In this document: positions 1 to 8,861 of the stretch, piece after piece
Layout: each line of letters begins with the position of its first letter
Position numbering within the stretch: the stretch's first letter is position 1
Origin: Cedecea colo
GTDB taxonomy: Bacteria; Pseudomonadota; Gammaproteobacteria; Enterobacterales; Enterobacteriaceae
DNA length: 64,000 nucleotides
NCBI RefSeq assembly: GCF_011808225.1
Contig: NZ_SOYS01000001.1
Span: forward strand, 696,517-760,516
Reading direction: 5' to 3'
Made by a program: the position numbers and the translations under genes
The notes under the pieces: generated by a model
Told to the model about the DNA's origin: nothing
The model's input: the letters and a program-made list of their open reading frames with translations, nothing else
Databases searched by the model: none

Positions 1-118
1 TTTACGGGGCATCGGGGAGCGCATCCGCGCTTTAGGTGGCGATTTGACGCTCGAAGGACGATACGGAACGCGCATAATTGTTAACCTGCCCACACTTATT
101 CAACAAAATCAGGGATAA
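1..118 (+). CDS. C-terminal end of a UhpB-like sensor histidine kinase (partial)
   Basis: The window opens inside a gene. Reading from base 2 gives 38 residues beginning LRGIGERIRALGG and containing LEGRYGTRI, then TAA at 116-118. This matches the last part of the GHKL ATPase domain of NarL/UhpB-class histidine kinases (G-I-x-E-R, then the final G-T-R strand). UhpB phosphorylates the response regulator UhpA and works with the membrane sensor UhpC. A uhpC-like gene follows after 87 bases on the same strand, which supports a uhpB-type assignment. Only the tail is visible, so the sensor and dimerisation domains cannot be judged. Confidence 0.7.
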   Translation, partial: LRGIGERIRALGGDLTLEGRYGTRIIVNLPTLIQQNQG

Positions 119-205
119 CCAGGAAAAAGTCTTAGCTGCCTAAAACCTTGTCTCATCCCCTTTCTGCCGTCGTTTTCTATAGTCTTTTCAACCCGGAGGA
201 ATCTC

Positions 206-1534
206 ATGATTTCTGAGCAAACTATTGGTCGTAATTATCGTTACTGGCGCCCGCGTTTGCTGTTTTCGATGGTGGTGGGCTACGCCGCTTTTTACCTGAC
301 ACGTAAAAGCGTGAGCTTTGTTCTTCCGGCGATGCAGATTGACCTCGGGCTGAGCAAGAGCGATATCGGCCTGATGGGCACGCTGTTTTATCTCTCGTAC
401 GGCCTGTCGAAGTTTGCCGCAGGGCTCTGGCATGACAGACGCGGCGATCGCTGGTTTATGGGCGTTGGCCTGCTGGCAACCGGCGTGCTGAATATTCTGT
501 TTGCCTTTGGCAGCAGCCTGACGATGCTGCTGCTTATCTGGACGCTGAACGGGTTTTTCCAGGGCTGGGGTTGGCCGCCCTGCGCAAGGTTGCTGACGCA
601 CTGGTACTCGCGCAATGAACGCGGTTTCTGGTGGGGATGCTGGAATACCTCCATCAACCTGGGCGGTGCTGCGGTGCCGATGATTTCCGCGCTGATGGCG
701 CTGTGGTTTGGCTGGCAGGCGGCGCTGCTGACGCCGGGGATTATCGGCATCGTGACAGGAGTCTGGCTATGTCGTCGCTTAACCGGCACGCCGGAAGAAG
801 CAGGCCTCCCGCCGGTAGGCGTCTGGCGGCACGATCCGCTGGAGATGAGCCAGGTACAGCTTAGCCCCGCCATGCCGCTGTGGCAGATGTTTCGCAGCAC
901 GGTGCTGCAAAATCCGATGATCTGGCTGCTCGGCGTGAGTTATGTGTTGGTTTATCTGATTCGTATCGCGCTAAACGACTGGGGCAACATCTGGCTGGCA
1001 GAAAGCCACGGCGTAAATTTACTCAGCGCCAACGCCACGGTGATGCTGTTTGAAATGGGCGGACTGTTCGGGGCGCTGTTTGCAGGCTGGGGTTCGGATT
1101 TGCTGTTTCGCGGCCAGCGTGCGCCGATTATTTTGCTGTTTTCCCTTGGGCTGTTTATCTCCGTTGCCGCCCTCTGGCTCTCGCCGGTGCACCATTACGC
1201 GCTGCTGGCGATGTGCTTTTTTGCTATCGGCTTCTTCGTGTTCGGCCCGCAGATGCTGATTGGCCTCGCAGCGGTGGAATGCAGCCACAAACAGGCCGCG
1301 GGCGCCGTAACCGGTTTTCTGGGCTTATTTGCATACTTAGGCGCAGCGCTGGCGGGCTGGCCGCTGTCGCTGGTGATTGAGCGTTACGGCTGGTCGGGAA
1401 TGTTTGGGCTGCTGACCATCGCCGCCGCACTGATTGGATTTTTGCTGATGCCGCTATTAATGGCGGGTATCAGCGCGCAGGACAGGAGTATTGGGGCCAT
1501 GGATCCGGCCATCACCTTACCTCAGGACACTTAG
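206..1534 (+). CDS. UhpC-like hexose-phosphate sensor/MFS transporter
   Basis: A 442-residue, 12-helix major facilitator protein of the organophosphate:Pi antiporter family. It is closely similar to E. coli UhpC along its length: YRYWR and Y-FYLTRKS near the N-terminus, GWGWPPCARLLTHWYSRNERG around residues 110-130, and FGPQMLIGLAAVECSHKQAAG near 340-360. UhpC senses external glucose-6-phosphate and signals through UhpB. ATG start preceded by a strong GGAGGAA. It lies between a uhpB-like gene and afuA (9 bases away), so it probably senses sugar phosphate to induce the downstream ABC transporter rather than a UhpT permease. A transport role cannot be excluded. Confidence 0.8.
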   Translation: MISEQTIGRNYRYWRPRLLFSMVVGYAAFYLTRKSVSFVLPAMQIDLGLSKSDIGLMGTLFYLSYGLSKFAAGLWHDRRGDRWFMGVGLLATGVLNILFAFGSSLTMLLLIWTLNGFFQGWGWPPCARLLTHWYSRNERGFWWGCWNTSINLGGAAVPMISALMALWFGWQAALLTPGIIGIVTGVWLCRRLTGTPEEAGLPPVGVWRHDPLEMSQVQLSPAMPLWQMFRSTVLQNPMIWLLGVSYVLVYLIRIALNDWGNIWLAESHGVNLLSANATVMLFEMGGLFGALFAGWGSDLLFRGQRAPIILLFSLGLFISVAALWLSPVHHYALLAMCFFAIGFFVFGPQMLIGLAAVECSHKQAAGAVTGFLGLFAYLGAALAGWPLSLVIERYGWSGMFGLLTIAAALIGFLLMPLLMAGISAQDRSIGAMDPAITLPQDT

Positions 1535-1543
1535 GATAATAAT

Positions 1544-2575
1544 ATGAAAATGACCGTGCTCTCTTCTCTGGTTGCCGCAGGCGTCGCGCTGGCAACGCTT
1601 TCGGGCGCAGCCCAGGCGAAAGGCCGTCTGGTGGTCTATTGCAGCGCCACTAACGAAATGTGCGAAACGGAAGCCAAAGCGTTTAGCGAAAAGTACGATG
1701 TGAAAACGTCGTTTATCCGTAACGGCTCCGGCAGCACGCTTGCGAAAGTGGATGCCGAGAAGAAAAACCCGCAGGCCGACGTATGGTACGGCGGCACGCT
1801 TGATCCGCAGTCGCAGGCGGGCGAGATGGATCTGCTGATGCCCTATAAATCGGCCAACCTTGAGCAGATCATGCCGCAGTTCCGCGATCCGGCTAAACGC
1901 AAAGGGAACTACTCCTCTGCCGTCTACGTCGGTATTCTTGGTTTTGGCGTCAATACCCAACGCCTGAAAGAGAAAAACCTGCCGGTACCCAAATGCTGGA
2001 AGGACCTGACTAACCCAATCTACAAAGACGAAATCCAGATTGCCGATCCGCAAAGCTCGGGCACGGCTTACACCGCTCTTGCGACCTTTGCCCAGCTTTG
2101 GGGAGAAGATCAGGCGTTTGATTACCTGAAAAAACTCAACGGCAATATTTCACAGTACACCAAATCCGGTATCGCCCCGGCGCGTAACGCCGCGCGTGGC
2201 GAAACGGCTATTGGCATCGGCTTCCTGCATGATTACTCGCTGGAAAAAGAGAACGGCGCGCCGCTGGAGCTGATTTCGCCCTGCGAAGGCACCGGCTATG
2301 AAATTGGCGGCGTCAGCATTCTGAAAGGCGCGCGCAATATCGACAATGCTAAGCTGTTCGTTGACTGGGCGTTGTCAAAAGAAGCGCAGGAGCTTTCCTG
2401 GCAGAAAGGTAAGTCCTATCAGATACTGACCAATACCACCGCTGAATCCTCGCCGCTTTCCCTGAAGCTCAACGATCTGAAGCTTATCAATTACGACATG
2501 GATAAATACGGCGCCACCGACATGCGTAAGGCGCTGATCGGCAAATGGGTTAACGATGTGAAGATGGGTAACTAA
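1544..2575 (+). CDS. afuA: AfuA periplasmic hexose-phosphate-binding protein
   Basis: A 343-residue periplasmic binding protein with a clear signal peptide (hydrophobic residues 5-22, cleavage likely after AQA at about 25), then KGRLVVYCSATNEMCE. It belongs to the family formerly called ferric-binding, but Actinobacillus AfuA was shown to bind phosphorylated hexoses such as glucose-6-phosphate, and Enterobacteriaceae homologues share that locus type. AGGA sits just ahead of the ATG. It is followed by afuB and afuC on the same strand, completing an ABC importer. The uhpBC-like genes immediately upstream argue for sugar phosphate rather than iron as substrate. Substrate specificity is inferred from family and context. 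Confidence 0.85.
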   Translation: MKMTVLSSLVAAGVALATLSGAAQAKGRLVVYCSATNEMCETEAKAFSEKYDVKTSFIRNGSGSTLAKVDAEKKNPQADVWYGGTLDPQSQAGEMDLLMPYKSANLEQIMPQFRDPAKRKGNYSSAVYVGILGFGVNTQRLKEKNLPVPKCWKDLTNPIYKDEIQIADPQSSGTAYTALATFAQLWGEDQAFDYLKKLNGNISQYTKSGIAPARNAARGETAIGIGFLHDYSLEKENGAPLELISPCEGTGYEIGGVSILKGARNIDNAKLFVDWALSKEAQELSWQKGKSYQILTNTTAESSPLSLKLNDLKLINYDMDKYGATDMRKALIGKWVNDVKMGN

Positions 2576-2582
2576 CCTGCCA

Positions 2583-2608
2583 GCAGGTGACGTGACGTTG
2601 TCACCTGC
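2583..2608 (+). terminator. Intercistronic hairpin between afuA and afuB
   Basis: A perfect 9-bp stem (GCAGGTGAC and its complement GTCACCTGC, 8-base loop) lies just after the afuA stop and is followed by a pyrimidine tract (CTTCTCTTTTCTTTT). It may act as a partial terminator or 3' stabiliser that makes more binding protein than permease, a common arrangement in ABC operons. Confidence 0.55.
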
Positions 2609-2639
2609 CTTCTCTTTTCTTTTGGCCGATGAGGCATCT

Positions 2640-4718
2640 ATGTCTGAAACTTTACTTTTGCGCACGCCGCAAAAGCGGGACGCTATTATCTGGTGGGTAG
2701 CGCTGTGCTGGCTGGCTTTTGCCCTGCTGCCGAGCTGGAGCCTGGATTACGGCCTGTTTGAATCCACCTCTGATGAGATCCTCGACGCCTACGGCTGGTC
2801 CGGGTTAAACATCAGCCTGCTGTGGTACATCCTGCCTTCTTTACTGCTGCTGCGCCCGTTCAACGAGCCGGGACCTGAGAAAAAACAGCGCCACTATTTC
2901 GATGCTGGCTGGGCCTTAGTCTGCATGGCTTTTGTGGTAGTAAGCGCCACGGTAAGCGGGCGCGGAATGGGCTACGCCACCATCGTGCTGTTTATCGCGC
3001 TGGGCATGATTATTACCCTCGCCCTGGCCCGCCTTGAATGGCTGGGCGGCGACCGCTTTGTTATTGGTTCGCTGGTGACCATTGTGGCGCTGATTAGCGT
3101 ATTTATCGTCTGGCCGAGCATCGCTATCTTCATCCCGATGTTCACCAACGACGCCGGGGATTTTGCGCCGCTGGCGTTTATGGCGGTGCTCGGCCAGGCG
3201 CACATTGTGCAGGTGATTATTAACTCCATCGGCCTGTCGATTGCCGTGGGAATTGGCTGTACGTTCTTCGGTCTTGTGCTGGCGATTTACACCACGCGCA
3301 TCGCTAAGCGCAGCGCAATTATCGGCCGCATTTTCTCCATTTTGCCGATCGTTACGCCGCCTTTTGTCGTCGGGCTTGGCGTGACGCTGATGATGGGCCG
3401 CTCCGGCTATATCACCGAGCTGATGGTGAACTGGTTCGGGCTGACCAATACCAACTGGCTGTACGGCTTTACCGGCATCTGGCTGGCGCAGGTTCTGGCC
3501 TTTACGCCAATGGCGTTTATGATCCTTGATGGCGCGATAAAAACGATTCATCCATCGCTTGAAGAAGCTTCCTACACGCTGCGCGCCACGCGCTGGAAAA
3601 CCTTCAAAGGCGTATTCCTGCCGCTGTTAAAACCGGCGCTGGCGAACGCCTTCCTGATTGTGATTGTGCAGTCGCTGGCGGATTTCAGTAACCCGCTGGT
3701 ACTGGGCGGTAATTTCGACGTGCTCGCCACGCAAATCTATTTCTACATCACCGGCTCGCAGCTTGATTACCAGGCGGCCAGCACGCTCGGCGCATTCCTG
3801 CTGCTGTTCTCGCTGCTGGTGTTCTGCATTCAGTACATGTGGATCGGCAAGCGTTCGTACGTAACGGTTTCCGGCAAATCCAACCGTGGCGACGTGCAGC
3901 CGCTGCCGGTCACGCTGGTATGGGCGGTTATCGCTCTGCTGGCCGTGTGGGTGGCGTTTAACGCCCTGCTGTACGGCAGCATTTTCTACGGCAGTTTTAC
4001 GGTGAACTGGGGCGTGGATTACACCCTGACGCTGGATAATTTCATTAAGCTGTTCGGCCAGGGCATGAGCGACGGCGCTTGGCCTTCGCTGCTTGATACC
4101 CTGCTTTACGCCGGGATTGCCGCACCGATTACCGCTTTCTTCGGGCTGTTAATCGCCTGGATTGTGGTGCGTCAGCAGTTCCGCGGCAAAAAAACCATCG
4201 AATTCACCACCATGCTGTGCTTTGCGGTGCCGGGCACTGTGGCAGGCGTCTCTTATATTCTCGCCTTTAACAGCGCGCCGGTTTACCTGACGGGCACCGC
4301 CGCCATCGTGATTATGTCGATGGTAATGCGCAACGTGCCGGTGGGAATTCGTGCCGGGATTGCCGGACTGGGACAGATTGATAAGTCGCTGGATGAAGCC
4401 TCGCTGAGCCTGCGCGCCGGTTCCATGCGTACGATTATCAATATCCTGCTGCCGTTACTGCGCCCGGCGATCCTTTCCGCGCTTATTTACAGCTTTGTAC
4501 GCGCCATTACCACGGTCAGCGCCATTGTTTTCCTTGTGACGCCGGATACCCGCGTAGCGACGGCCTACATTCTTAACCGTGTTGAAGACGGCGAATACGG
4601 CGTGGCTATCGCCTATGGCTCGATTCTGATCGTCGTGATGCTGACGATCATCTTCATTTTTGACTGGCTGATTGGCGAGGCGCGTATTTCGCGCTCGAAA
4701 GCCAAAACCAACGCGTGA
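2640..4718 (+). CDS. afuB: AfuB fused two-domain ABC permease
   Basis: The chosen start, ATG at 2640, has GAGG five bases upstream and gives 692 residues; an ATG 48 bases earlier is in frame but less likely. The protein carries two complete permease halves, each with an EAA loop: EEASYTLRATRWK (about residue 315) and LDEASLSLRAGSM (about 585), with a dozen or so membrane helices. This fused architecture is typical of AfuB/FbpB-type importers. It forms the inner-membrane channel of the hexose-phosphate importer with AfuA and AfuC. afuC starts 14 bases after its stop. Confidence 0.85.
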   Translation: MSETLLLRTPQKRDAIIWWVALCWLAFALLPSWSLDYGLFESTSDEILDAYGWSGLNISLLWYILPSLLLLRPFNEPGPEKKQRHYFDAGWALVCMAFVVVSATVSGRGMGYATIVLFIALGMIITLALARLEWLGGDRFVIGSLVTIVALISVFIVWPSIAIFIPMFTNDAGDFAPLAFMAVLGQAHIVQVIINSIGLSIAVGIGCTFFGLVLAIYTTRIAKRSAIIGRIFSILPIVTPPFVVGLGVTLMMGRSGYITELMVNWFGLTNTNWLYGFTGIWLAQVLAFTPMAFMILDGAIKTIHPSLEEASYTLRATRWKTFKGVFLPLLKPALANAFLIVIVQSLADFSNPLVLGGNFDVLATQIYFYITGSQLDYQAASTLGAFLLLFSLLVFCIQYMWIGKRSYVTVSGKSNRGDVQPLPVTLVWAVIALLAVWVAFNALLYGSIFYGSFTVNWGVDYTLTLDNFIKLFGQGMSDGAWPSLLDTLLYAGIAAPITAFFGLLIAWIVVRQQFRGKKTIEFTTMLCFAVPGTVAGVSYILAFNSAPVYLTGTAAIVIMSMVMRNVPVGIRAGIAGLGQIDKSLDEASLSLRAGSMRTIINILLPLLRPAILSALIYSFVRAITTVSAIVFLVTPDTRVATAYILNRVEDGEYGVAIAYGSILIVVMLTIIFIFDWLIGEARISRSKAKTNA

Positions 4719-4732
4719 TTACGGAGTAACCC

Positions 4733-5782
4733 ATGACACAACCTCATTTTGTAGAACTGCGCGGCGTCACGAAACGGTTTGGCAATAATACCGTCCTTGG
4801 CGGCATCAATCTGGCTATTCCAAAAGGCGAAATGGTCACCCTGCTCGGCCCGTCCGGCTGCGGCAAGACCACGGTGCTGCGCCTGGTGGCCGGGCTGGAA
4901 AAGCCCACCGAAGGGCAGATTTTGATTGATGGCGAAGACGTAACCCACCGTTCAATCCAGCAGCGTGATATCTGCATGGTATTCCAGTCTTACGCCCTGT
5001 TCCCGCATATGTCGCTTGGCGATAACGTCGGCTATGGCCTGAAGATGCTGGGCACGCCACGGGCAGAAATTAAAGCCCGCGTGCAGGAAGCGCTGGCGAT
5101 GGTCGATCTGGAAGGATTTGAAGATCGCTTTGTCGATCAAATTTCTGGCGGCCAGCAGCAGCGTGTGGCGCTGGCACGGGCATTAATCCTCAAGCCGAAA
5201 GTGCTGCTGTTCGATGAGCCGCTCAGTAACCTTGACGCCAACCTCAGGCGCAGCATGCGCGACAAAATCCGCGAGCTGCAAAAGCAGTTCAACATTACCT
5301 CGCTGTACGTCACCCACGATCAGAGCGAGGCGTTTGCCGTGTCGGATACGGTGCTGGTAATGAACAAAGGCGAGATTATGCAGATTGGCAGCCCGCAAAC
5401 GCTCTATCGCCAGCCAGCCTCACGCTTTATGGCGAGCTTTATGGGCGATGCCAACGTCTTCCCGGCGCGCTTCGGCAGCGATTATGTGGAGATCCACGGC
5501 TATTGTCTGCCACGTCCTGCGCAACTGGCGATTTCACAGGCAGAAGGTACGGTAGGCGTGCGCCCGGAAGCCATTACGCTTAGCGAACACGGCGCGGAAT
5601 GCCAGCGCTGCGTGGTTCGTCACGTCGCCTATATGGGGCCGCAGTATGAAGTAACGGTGGAATGGCACGGCCAGGCGCTACTGTTGCAGGTGAACGCCAC
5701 GCGGTTGCAGCCTGACGTAGGTGATAATTATTATCTGGAGATTCATCCGTACGGCATGTTTGTGCTGGCGGACGCGGCTTAG
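4733..5782 (+). CDS. afuC: AfuC ABC transporter ATPase
   Basis: A 349-residue ABC ATPase, close to the usual AfuC length. It shows Walker [10 protein letters not shown] (about residues 39-47), a Q-loop in [13 protein letters not shown], signature [15 protein letters not shown], Walker [13 protein letters not shown] and the switch histidine in [11 protein letters not shown]-terminal TOBE-like region follows (VGVRPEAI). It energises AfuA/AfuB on the cytoplasmic face. It is the last gene of the operon and is followed by a REP-like repeat pair. The CysA/FbpC/MalK-like sequence alone would not separate sugar phosphate from ferric substrates; neighbours decide it. Confidence 0.85.
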   Translation: MTQPHFVELRGVTKRFGNNTVLGGINLAIPKGEMVTLLGPSGCGKTTVLRLVAGLEKPTEGQILIDGEDVTHRSIQQRDICMVFQSYALFPHMSLGDNVGYGLKMLGTPRAEIKARVQEALAMVDLEGFEDRFVDQISGGQQQRVALARALILKPKVLLFDEPLSNLDANLRRSMRDKIRELQKQFNITSLYVTHDQSEAFAVSDTVLVMNKGEIMQIGSPQTLYRQPASRFMASFMGDANVFPARFGSDYVEIHGYCLPRPAQLAISQAEGTVGVRPEAITLSEHGAECQRCVVRHVAYMGPQYEVTVEWHGQALLLQVNATRLQPDVGDNYYLEIHPYGMFVLADAA

Positions 5783-5800
5783 AATTTGTTGCCTGAAACC

Positions 5801-5868
5801 GGTGGATGGCGCTTATGCTTATCCACCTTACTATTTAGCAGGTCGGGTAAGCGTAAGCGCCACCCGAC
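5801..5868. repeat. REP-like pair of palindromic repeats
   Basis: Two imperfect hairpins, 5801-5827 (GGTGGAT...ATCCACC) and 5842-5868 (GTCGGG...CCCGAC), each with a GCGTAAGCGCC or GCTTATGC-like core, sit in the convergent gap between afuC and dbpA. The same motif family recurs at 59856-59977. This is the layout of enterobacterial REP/BIME elements. Confidence 0.65.
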
Positions 5869-5880
5869 TTTTATCGCAGG

Positions 5881-7254
5881 TTACTTCAGCAAACGAACCT
5901 TAACGGATTTGCCTTTGATTTTACCCTGCTGCAACTGTTTCCAGGCGTGGCGGGCAACGGACTGACGAACGGCAACGTAGACATGGACTGGATGCACGTC
6001 TATTTTGCCGATATCGGCTCCATCCAGCCCCATATCGCCGGTCATGGCGCCGAGAATATCGCCCGGACGCATTTTGGCTTTTTTGCCGCCGTCGATGCAC
6101 AGCGTCGCCATCTCTGCTTCCAGCGGCTTGATGCTGATACCGGTCGGCGCCTGCTGCCAGTTTAAAGAAAGGCTTAACATATCTGCCAGCACGCTTGCGC
6201 GCTGCGCTTCTTCCGGGGCACAGAAGCTGATTGCCAGGCCGCTTTCCCCGGCGCGAGCGGTACGCCCGATACGGTGAACGTGCACTTCCGGGTCCCAGGA
6301 CAGCTCGTAGTTAATCACCATTTCCAGCGCTTTGATGTCCAGACCGCGAGCGGCGACATCCGTTGCCACCAGTACGCGGCTGCTGCCGTTGGCAAAACGC
6401 ACCAGCGTCTGGTCACGGTCACGCTGTTCCATATCGCCATGCAGCGCCAGCACGCTTTGATTGCTTTCGCTCAGCGCATCACATACGGCCTGGCAATCTT
6501 TTTTGGTATTGCAGAATACCACGCAGGAAGCAGGCTGATGTTTGCTGAGCAACTTTTGCAGCAGGCCAATTTTGCCGCCGCGCGAAACTTCATAGAACTG
6601 CTGTTCGACAGACGGCAGTTCGTCAACAGAGTCGATTTCGATAGCCAGCGGATCGTTCTGCACGCGCCTGCTGATAGCGGCAATTGCCGTCGGCCAGGTA
6701 GCGGAAAACAGCAGCGTCTGGCGTTTGGCCGGCGCGTGGGCGATAACTTCGTCAATCGCATCGGCAAAGCCCATATCCAGCATGCGGTCGGCTTCGTCCA
6801 GCACCAGCGTTTGCAGCGCGTCCAGCTTCACCGTCTCTTTTTTCAGGTGATCGAGCAGGCGACCCGGCGTGGCCACGATAATGTGCGGTGCGTGAGTCAG
6901 GGAATAGCGCTGCACGCCAAACGGCTGTCCGCCGCATAAGGCCAGCACTTTGATGTTTGGCATATAGCGCGCCAGACGGCGTAGTTCTTTAGCAACCTGA
7001 TCCGCCAGCTCACGCGTTGGGCACAGAACCAGCGACTGGGTAATAAACTGGCTGGCGTCAATGTGTTGCAGCAGACCCAGACCAAATGCTGCGGTTTTAC
7101 CGCTGCCGGTTTTCGCCTGAGCACGGACATCTTTCCCTGTAAGAATGGCGGGCAAGGCAGCAGCCTGAACGGGAGTCATGGCGTGATAGCCCAGTTCGTT
7201 AAGATTGGCGAGTTGTTCCGCAGGCAGAATGTTTAGGGTAGAAAAAGAGGTCAC
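5881..7254 (-). CDS. dbpA: ATP-dependent RNA helicase DbpA
   Basis: A 457-residue DEAD-box helicase, the same length as E. coli DbpA. Motifs in order: Q motif near MTPVQAAALP, Walker A AQAKTGSGKT, PTRELA, TPGRL, DEAD in VLDEADRMLDMGF, SAT, ARGLD and HRIGRTARAG. The last ~75 residues (KMRPGDILGAMTGDMG..., ending SVKVRLLK) form the DbpA RNA-binding domain that recognises hairpin 92 of 23S rRNA during late 50S assembly. Cytoplasmic. Transcribed alone on the minus strand, converging on afuC. Confidence 0.95.
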   Translation of the reverse strand: MTSFSTLNILPAEQLANLNELGYHAMTPVQAAALPAILTGKDVRAQAKTGSGKTAAFGLGLLQHIDASQFITQSLVLCPTRELADQVAKELRRLARYMPNIKVLALCGGQPFGVQRYSLTHAPHIIVATPGRLLDHLKKETVKLDALQTLVLDEADRMLDMGFADAIDEVIAHAPAKRQTLLFSATWPTAIAAISRRVQNDPLAIEIDSVDELPSVEQQFYEVSRGGKIGLLQKLLSKHQPASCVVFCNTKKDCQAVCDALSESNQSVLALHGDMEQRDRDQTLVRFANGSSRVLVATDVAARGLDIKALEMVINYELSWDPEVHVHRIGRTARAGESGLAISFCAPEEAQRASVLADMLSLSLNWQQAPTGISIKPLEAEMATLCIDGGKKAKMRPGDILGAMTGDMGLDGADIGKIDVHPVHVYVAVRQSVARHAWKQLQQGKIKGKSVKVRLLK

Positions 7255-7324
7255 AATTATATTCTCGATAAAGGGGCTGTCGGTCAGCGGCTGGCGCGCA
7301 TTCTAGCAGCTTCGGCTGGCAGGG

Positions 7325-7552
7325 TCATTTATCTACGTATTTAACGCCGGACAACGCGCTTATTACCTTACTCATCGCCCTGGCCGTTAGCTCAGAGCGT
7401 TTGATTTTTTGATTGGCAAGCGAAGCCCGCAGCAGACCAGCTATGACGATATGTTTGGGCTCCTGACCCAGATCGCGCATCTCAAGAACCACCTTGCCTA
7501 CAACGCGGCACATTTCCTGGTACAGCTCTTCGTCTTTGGTCTGGTTTCCCAT
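7325..7552 (-). CDS. fumD: FumD (YdhZ) family small protein
   Basis: A 75-residue protein starting at the ATG at 7552, which has GGAG seven bases upstream; an earlier in-frame ATG (7585) lacks this. It is near-identical to E. coli YdhZ/FumD through MGN-TK-ELY-EMCRVVGKVVLEMRDLGQEPKHIVIAG, and carries about six extra residues at the C-terminus. FumD has been reported to have fumarase activity, although it is unrelated to classical fumarases. Here it lies 70 bases upstream of dbpA and 71 bases downstream of another small minus-strand ORF. Function in this host is inferred from homology only. Confidence 0.8.
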   Translation of the reverse strand: MGNQTKDEELYQEMCRVVGKVVLEMRDLGQEPKHIVIAGLLRASLANQKIKRSELTARAMSKVISALSGVKYVDK

Positions 7553-7623
7553 GCTCGCTCCATTTTTAAATTCGCGTAACAGCATAGCATCATGCCACCA
7601 GGGATTTCAGGCCGGACTCTCTT

Positions 7624-7821
7624 TTAATGTCCTCGCATCACAATCTCAACCGCCGCGTGACTTATCATGCTTCCTGCGCCGTCGCCGATTACTTTTCCCT
7701 GCCGGTGCAGTTCGATGACGATATTGTCACGATTAATTGCGGTTCCTTCAGCTATCAGACTTACCACTGCCGCCCCAATAGCGCAGCCGATTAGCTGCGC
7801 ACGTTCTTCATCCTGGCTCAT
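7624..7821 (-). CDS. Small 65-residue protein, possible YmgB/AriR-like
   Basis: A 65-residue ORF beginning MSQDEERAQLIGCAIGAA and ending AAVEIVMRGH. The start has a weak AGGG upstream. The pattern of a helix, then INRDNIVIELHRQGKV, then a final helix faintly resembles the YmgB/AriR biofilm-regulator family, where ...NKNIILSL... and ...TLEIVLRY occupy similar places. This likeness is from memory and may be chance. It shares strand and close spacing with fumD downstream, so the two may be co-transcribed. No other recognisable motif. Confidence 0.5.
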   Translation of the reverse strand: MSQDEERAQLIGCAIGAAVVSLIAEGTAINRDNIVIELHRQGKVIGDGAGSMISHAAVEIVMRGH

Positions 7822-7983
7822 TACCCTGCTCTCTTTTTATTACCCCTAAAAAAATTAGCACAACTTTTAATTGCCACATATACCAGCGGGAAAACTTACA
7901 TTATCCTCAGGCTCTTTTAGCTAAGCGCCAGAAACCGCGCTCGCCCGACGGGGTAATTAATGCACTATTTTACCAGGTTCCTT

Positions 7984-8529
7984 ATGTTAAGAGAGTTAAC
8001 TCCCGACGATGCTGCCGATCTCTACCGGATTTATGGCGATCCGGCGACCAATACCTTCAATCCTGCTGGCCCTTAGCCAGGCATCGAATTTGCAAGGTCG
8101 AGACTCAGCGACTGGATAAAAGAGTATAAACAGCATGGCTACGGTAACTGGGCCATTTCGTTGCGGGAGGCGCCTGAGCGCATTGTCGGGTTTGCGGGCA
8201 TCTCCGTGCGCACGCTCAATGGTTCGCTTACCAATAACCTGGGCTACAGATTTTCTACCGACGTCTGGGGAAGAGGAATCGCGACTGAATTTTGCCAGTT
8301 TGCATTGACGCATGGTTTCGAAACGCTTGGTTTGCAGGAAATTACGGCTGTTGTCAGGCCCGATCATCTCGCGTCTCAGCGTGTGTTGATAAAAGCAGGA
8401 TTGCGCTTAACGGGCACGACGGATGATGTTCCTCATTCGCTGCCCAGTCAGGTTTATAAACTCGATATAAATGAATGGCATGTTTTGCATAAGGGAAGCG
8501 GCACCTCTACGCAGGATGTAAGTGATTGA
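7984..8529 (+). pseudogene. GNAT acetyltransferase interrupted by an in-frame TAG
   Basis: Reading from ATG 7984 gives MLRELTPDDAADLYRIYGDP...NPAGP, then TAG at 8074-8076, then in the same frame PGIEFARSRLSDWIKEYKQHGYGNWAISL and the rest of a RimJ/RimL-type N-acetyltransferase to TGA at 8527-8529. The acetyl-CoA site is still visible (LGYRFSTDVWGRGIATEF). No frameshift is needed: a single base substitution explains the break. The downstream part could only restart at an internal ATG or TTG, losing the first strand and helices. A sequencing error or amber suppression is possible but less likely. Confidence 0.8.
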
Positions 8530-8861
8530 TTATTTGTAAACCAAATGAGGGTTTACCTTTGTAAGTGTGAATAAACAACAAGATGTACTGCATGCCGCTG
8601 GAAGAATTTTTATCCCAACGGCTTTCACGCCACCAGTACGGATCGGATATACAGCGAGATGCGGCCGTCCGCAATATTCCTGAAAAATAGCGAAATCTGG
8701 CGAACACCGTTATCCAAATGCGCTGATCCACATTCCGCGCCACCCTTAATCGATGCGCGCCGGAACGCCGCTATAAAACGTGCTGGCATTCGTCGCCGCA
8801 ATCCGTACCATACACGCCAGCATTACGCGTTACGCGTGTTGGTTTACAGCCCGAGAATTCC
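8530..8861. other. Gap with no recognisable gene, upstream of ttcA
   Basis: These 332 bases hold only short overlapping ORFs with no convincing ribosome site or family motif. Base composition is coding-like (CGCCGCAATCC, GCTGGCATTCG), so it may be decayed remains of a former gene. The final ~100 bases must contain the ttcA promoter and leader, but I see no clear -35/-10 pair. Confidence 0.4.

Noticed and set aside
2916-3551. 211-codon minus-strand ORF inside afuB
   Set aside because: It is antisense to a well-supported permease gene, rich in His/Arg/Gln as expected from a shadow frame, and has no family motif.
1544-5782. afuABC as a ferric iron importer
   Set aside because: The family name is historical; characterised AfuA binds hexose phosphates, uhpBC-like genes lie directly upstream, and I saw no Fur box.
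8074-8076. TAG as a programmed readthrough or unusual amino acid codon
   Set aside because: Enterobacteria have no pyrrolysine system, and the acetyltransferase family has no such residue; a plain nonsense mutation is simpler.
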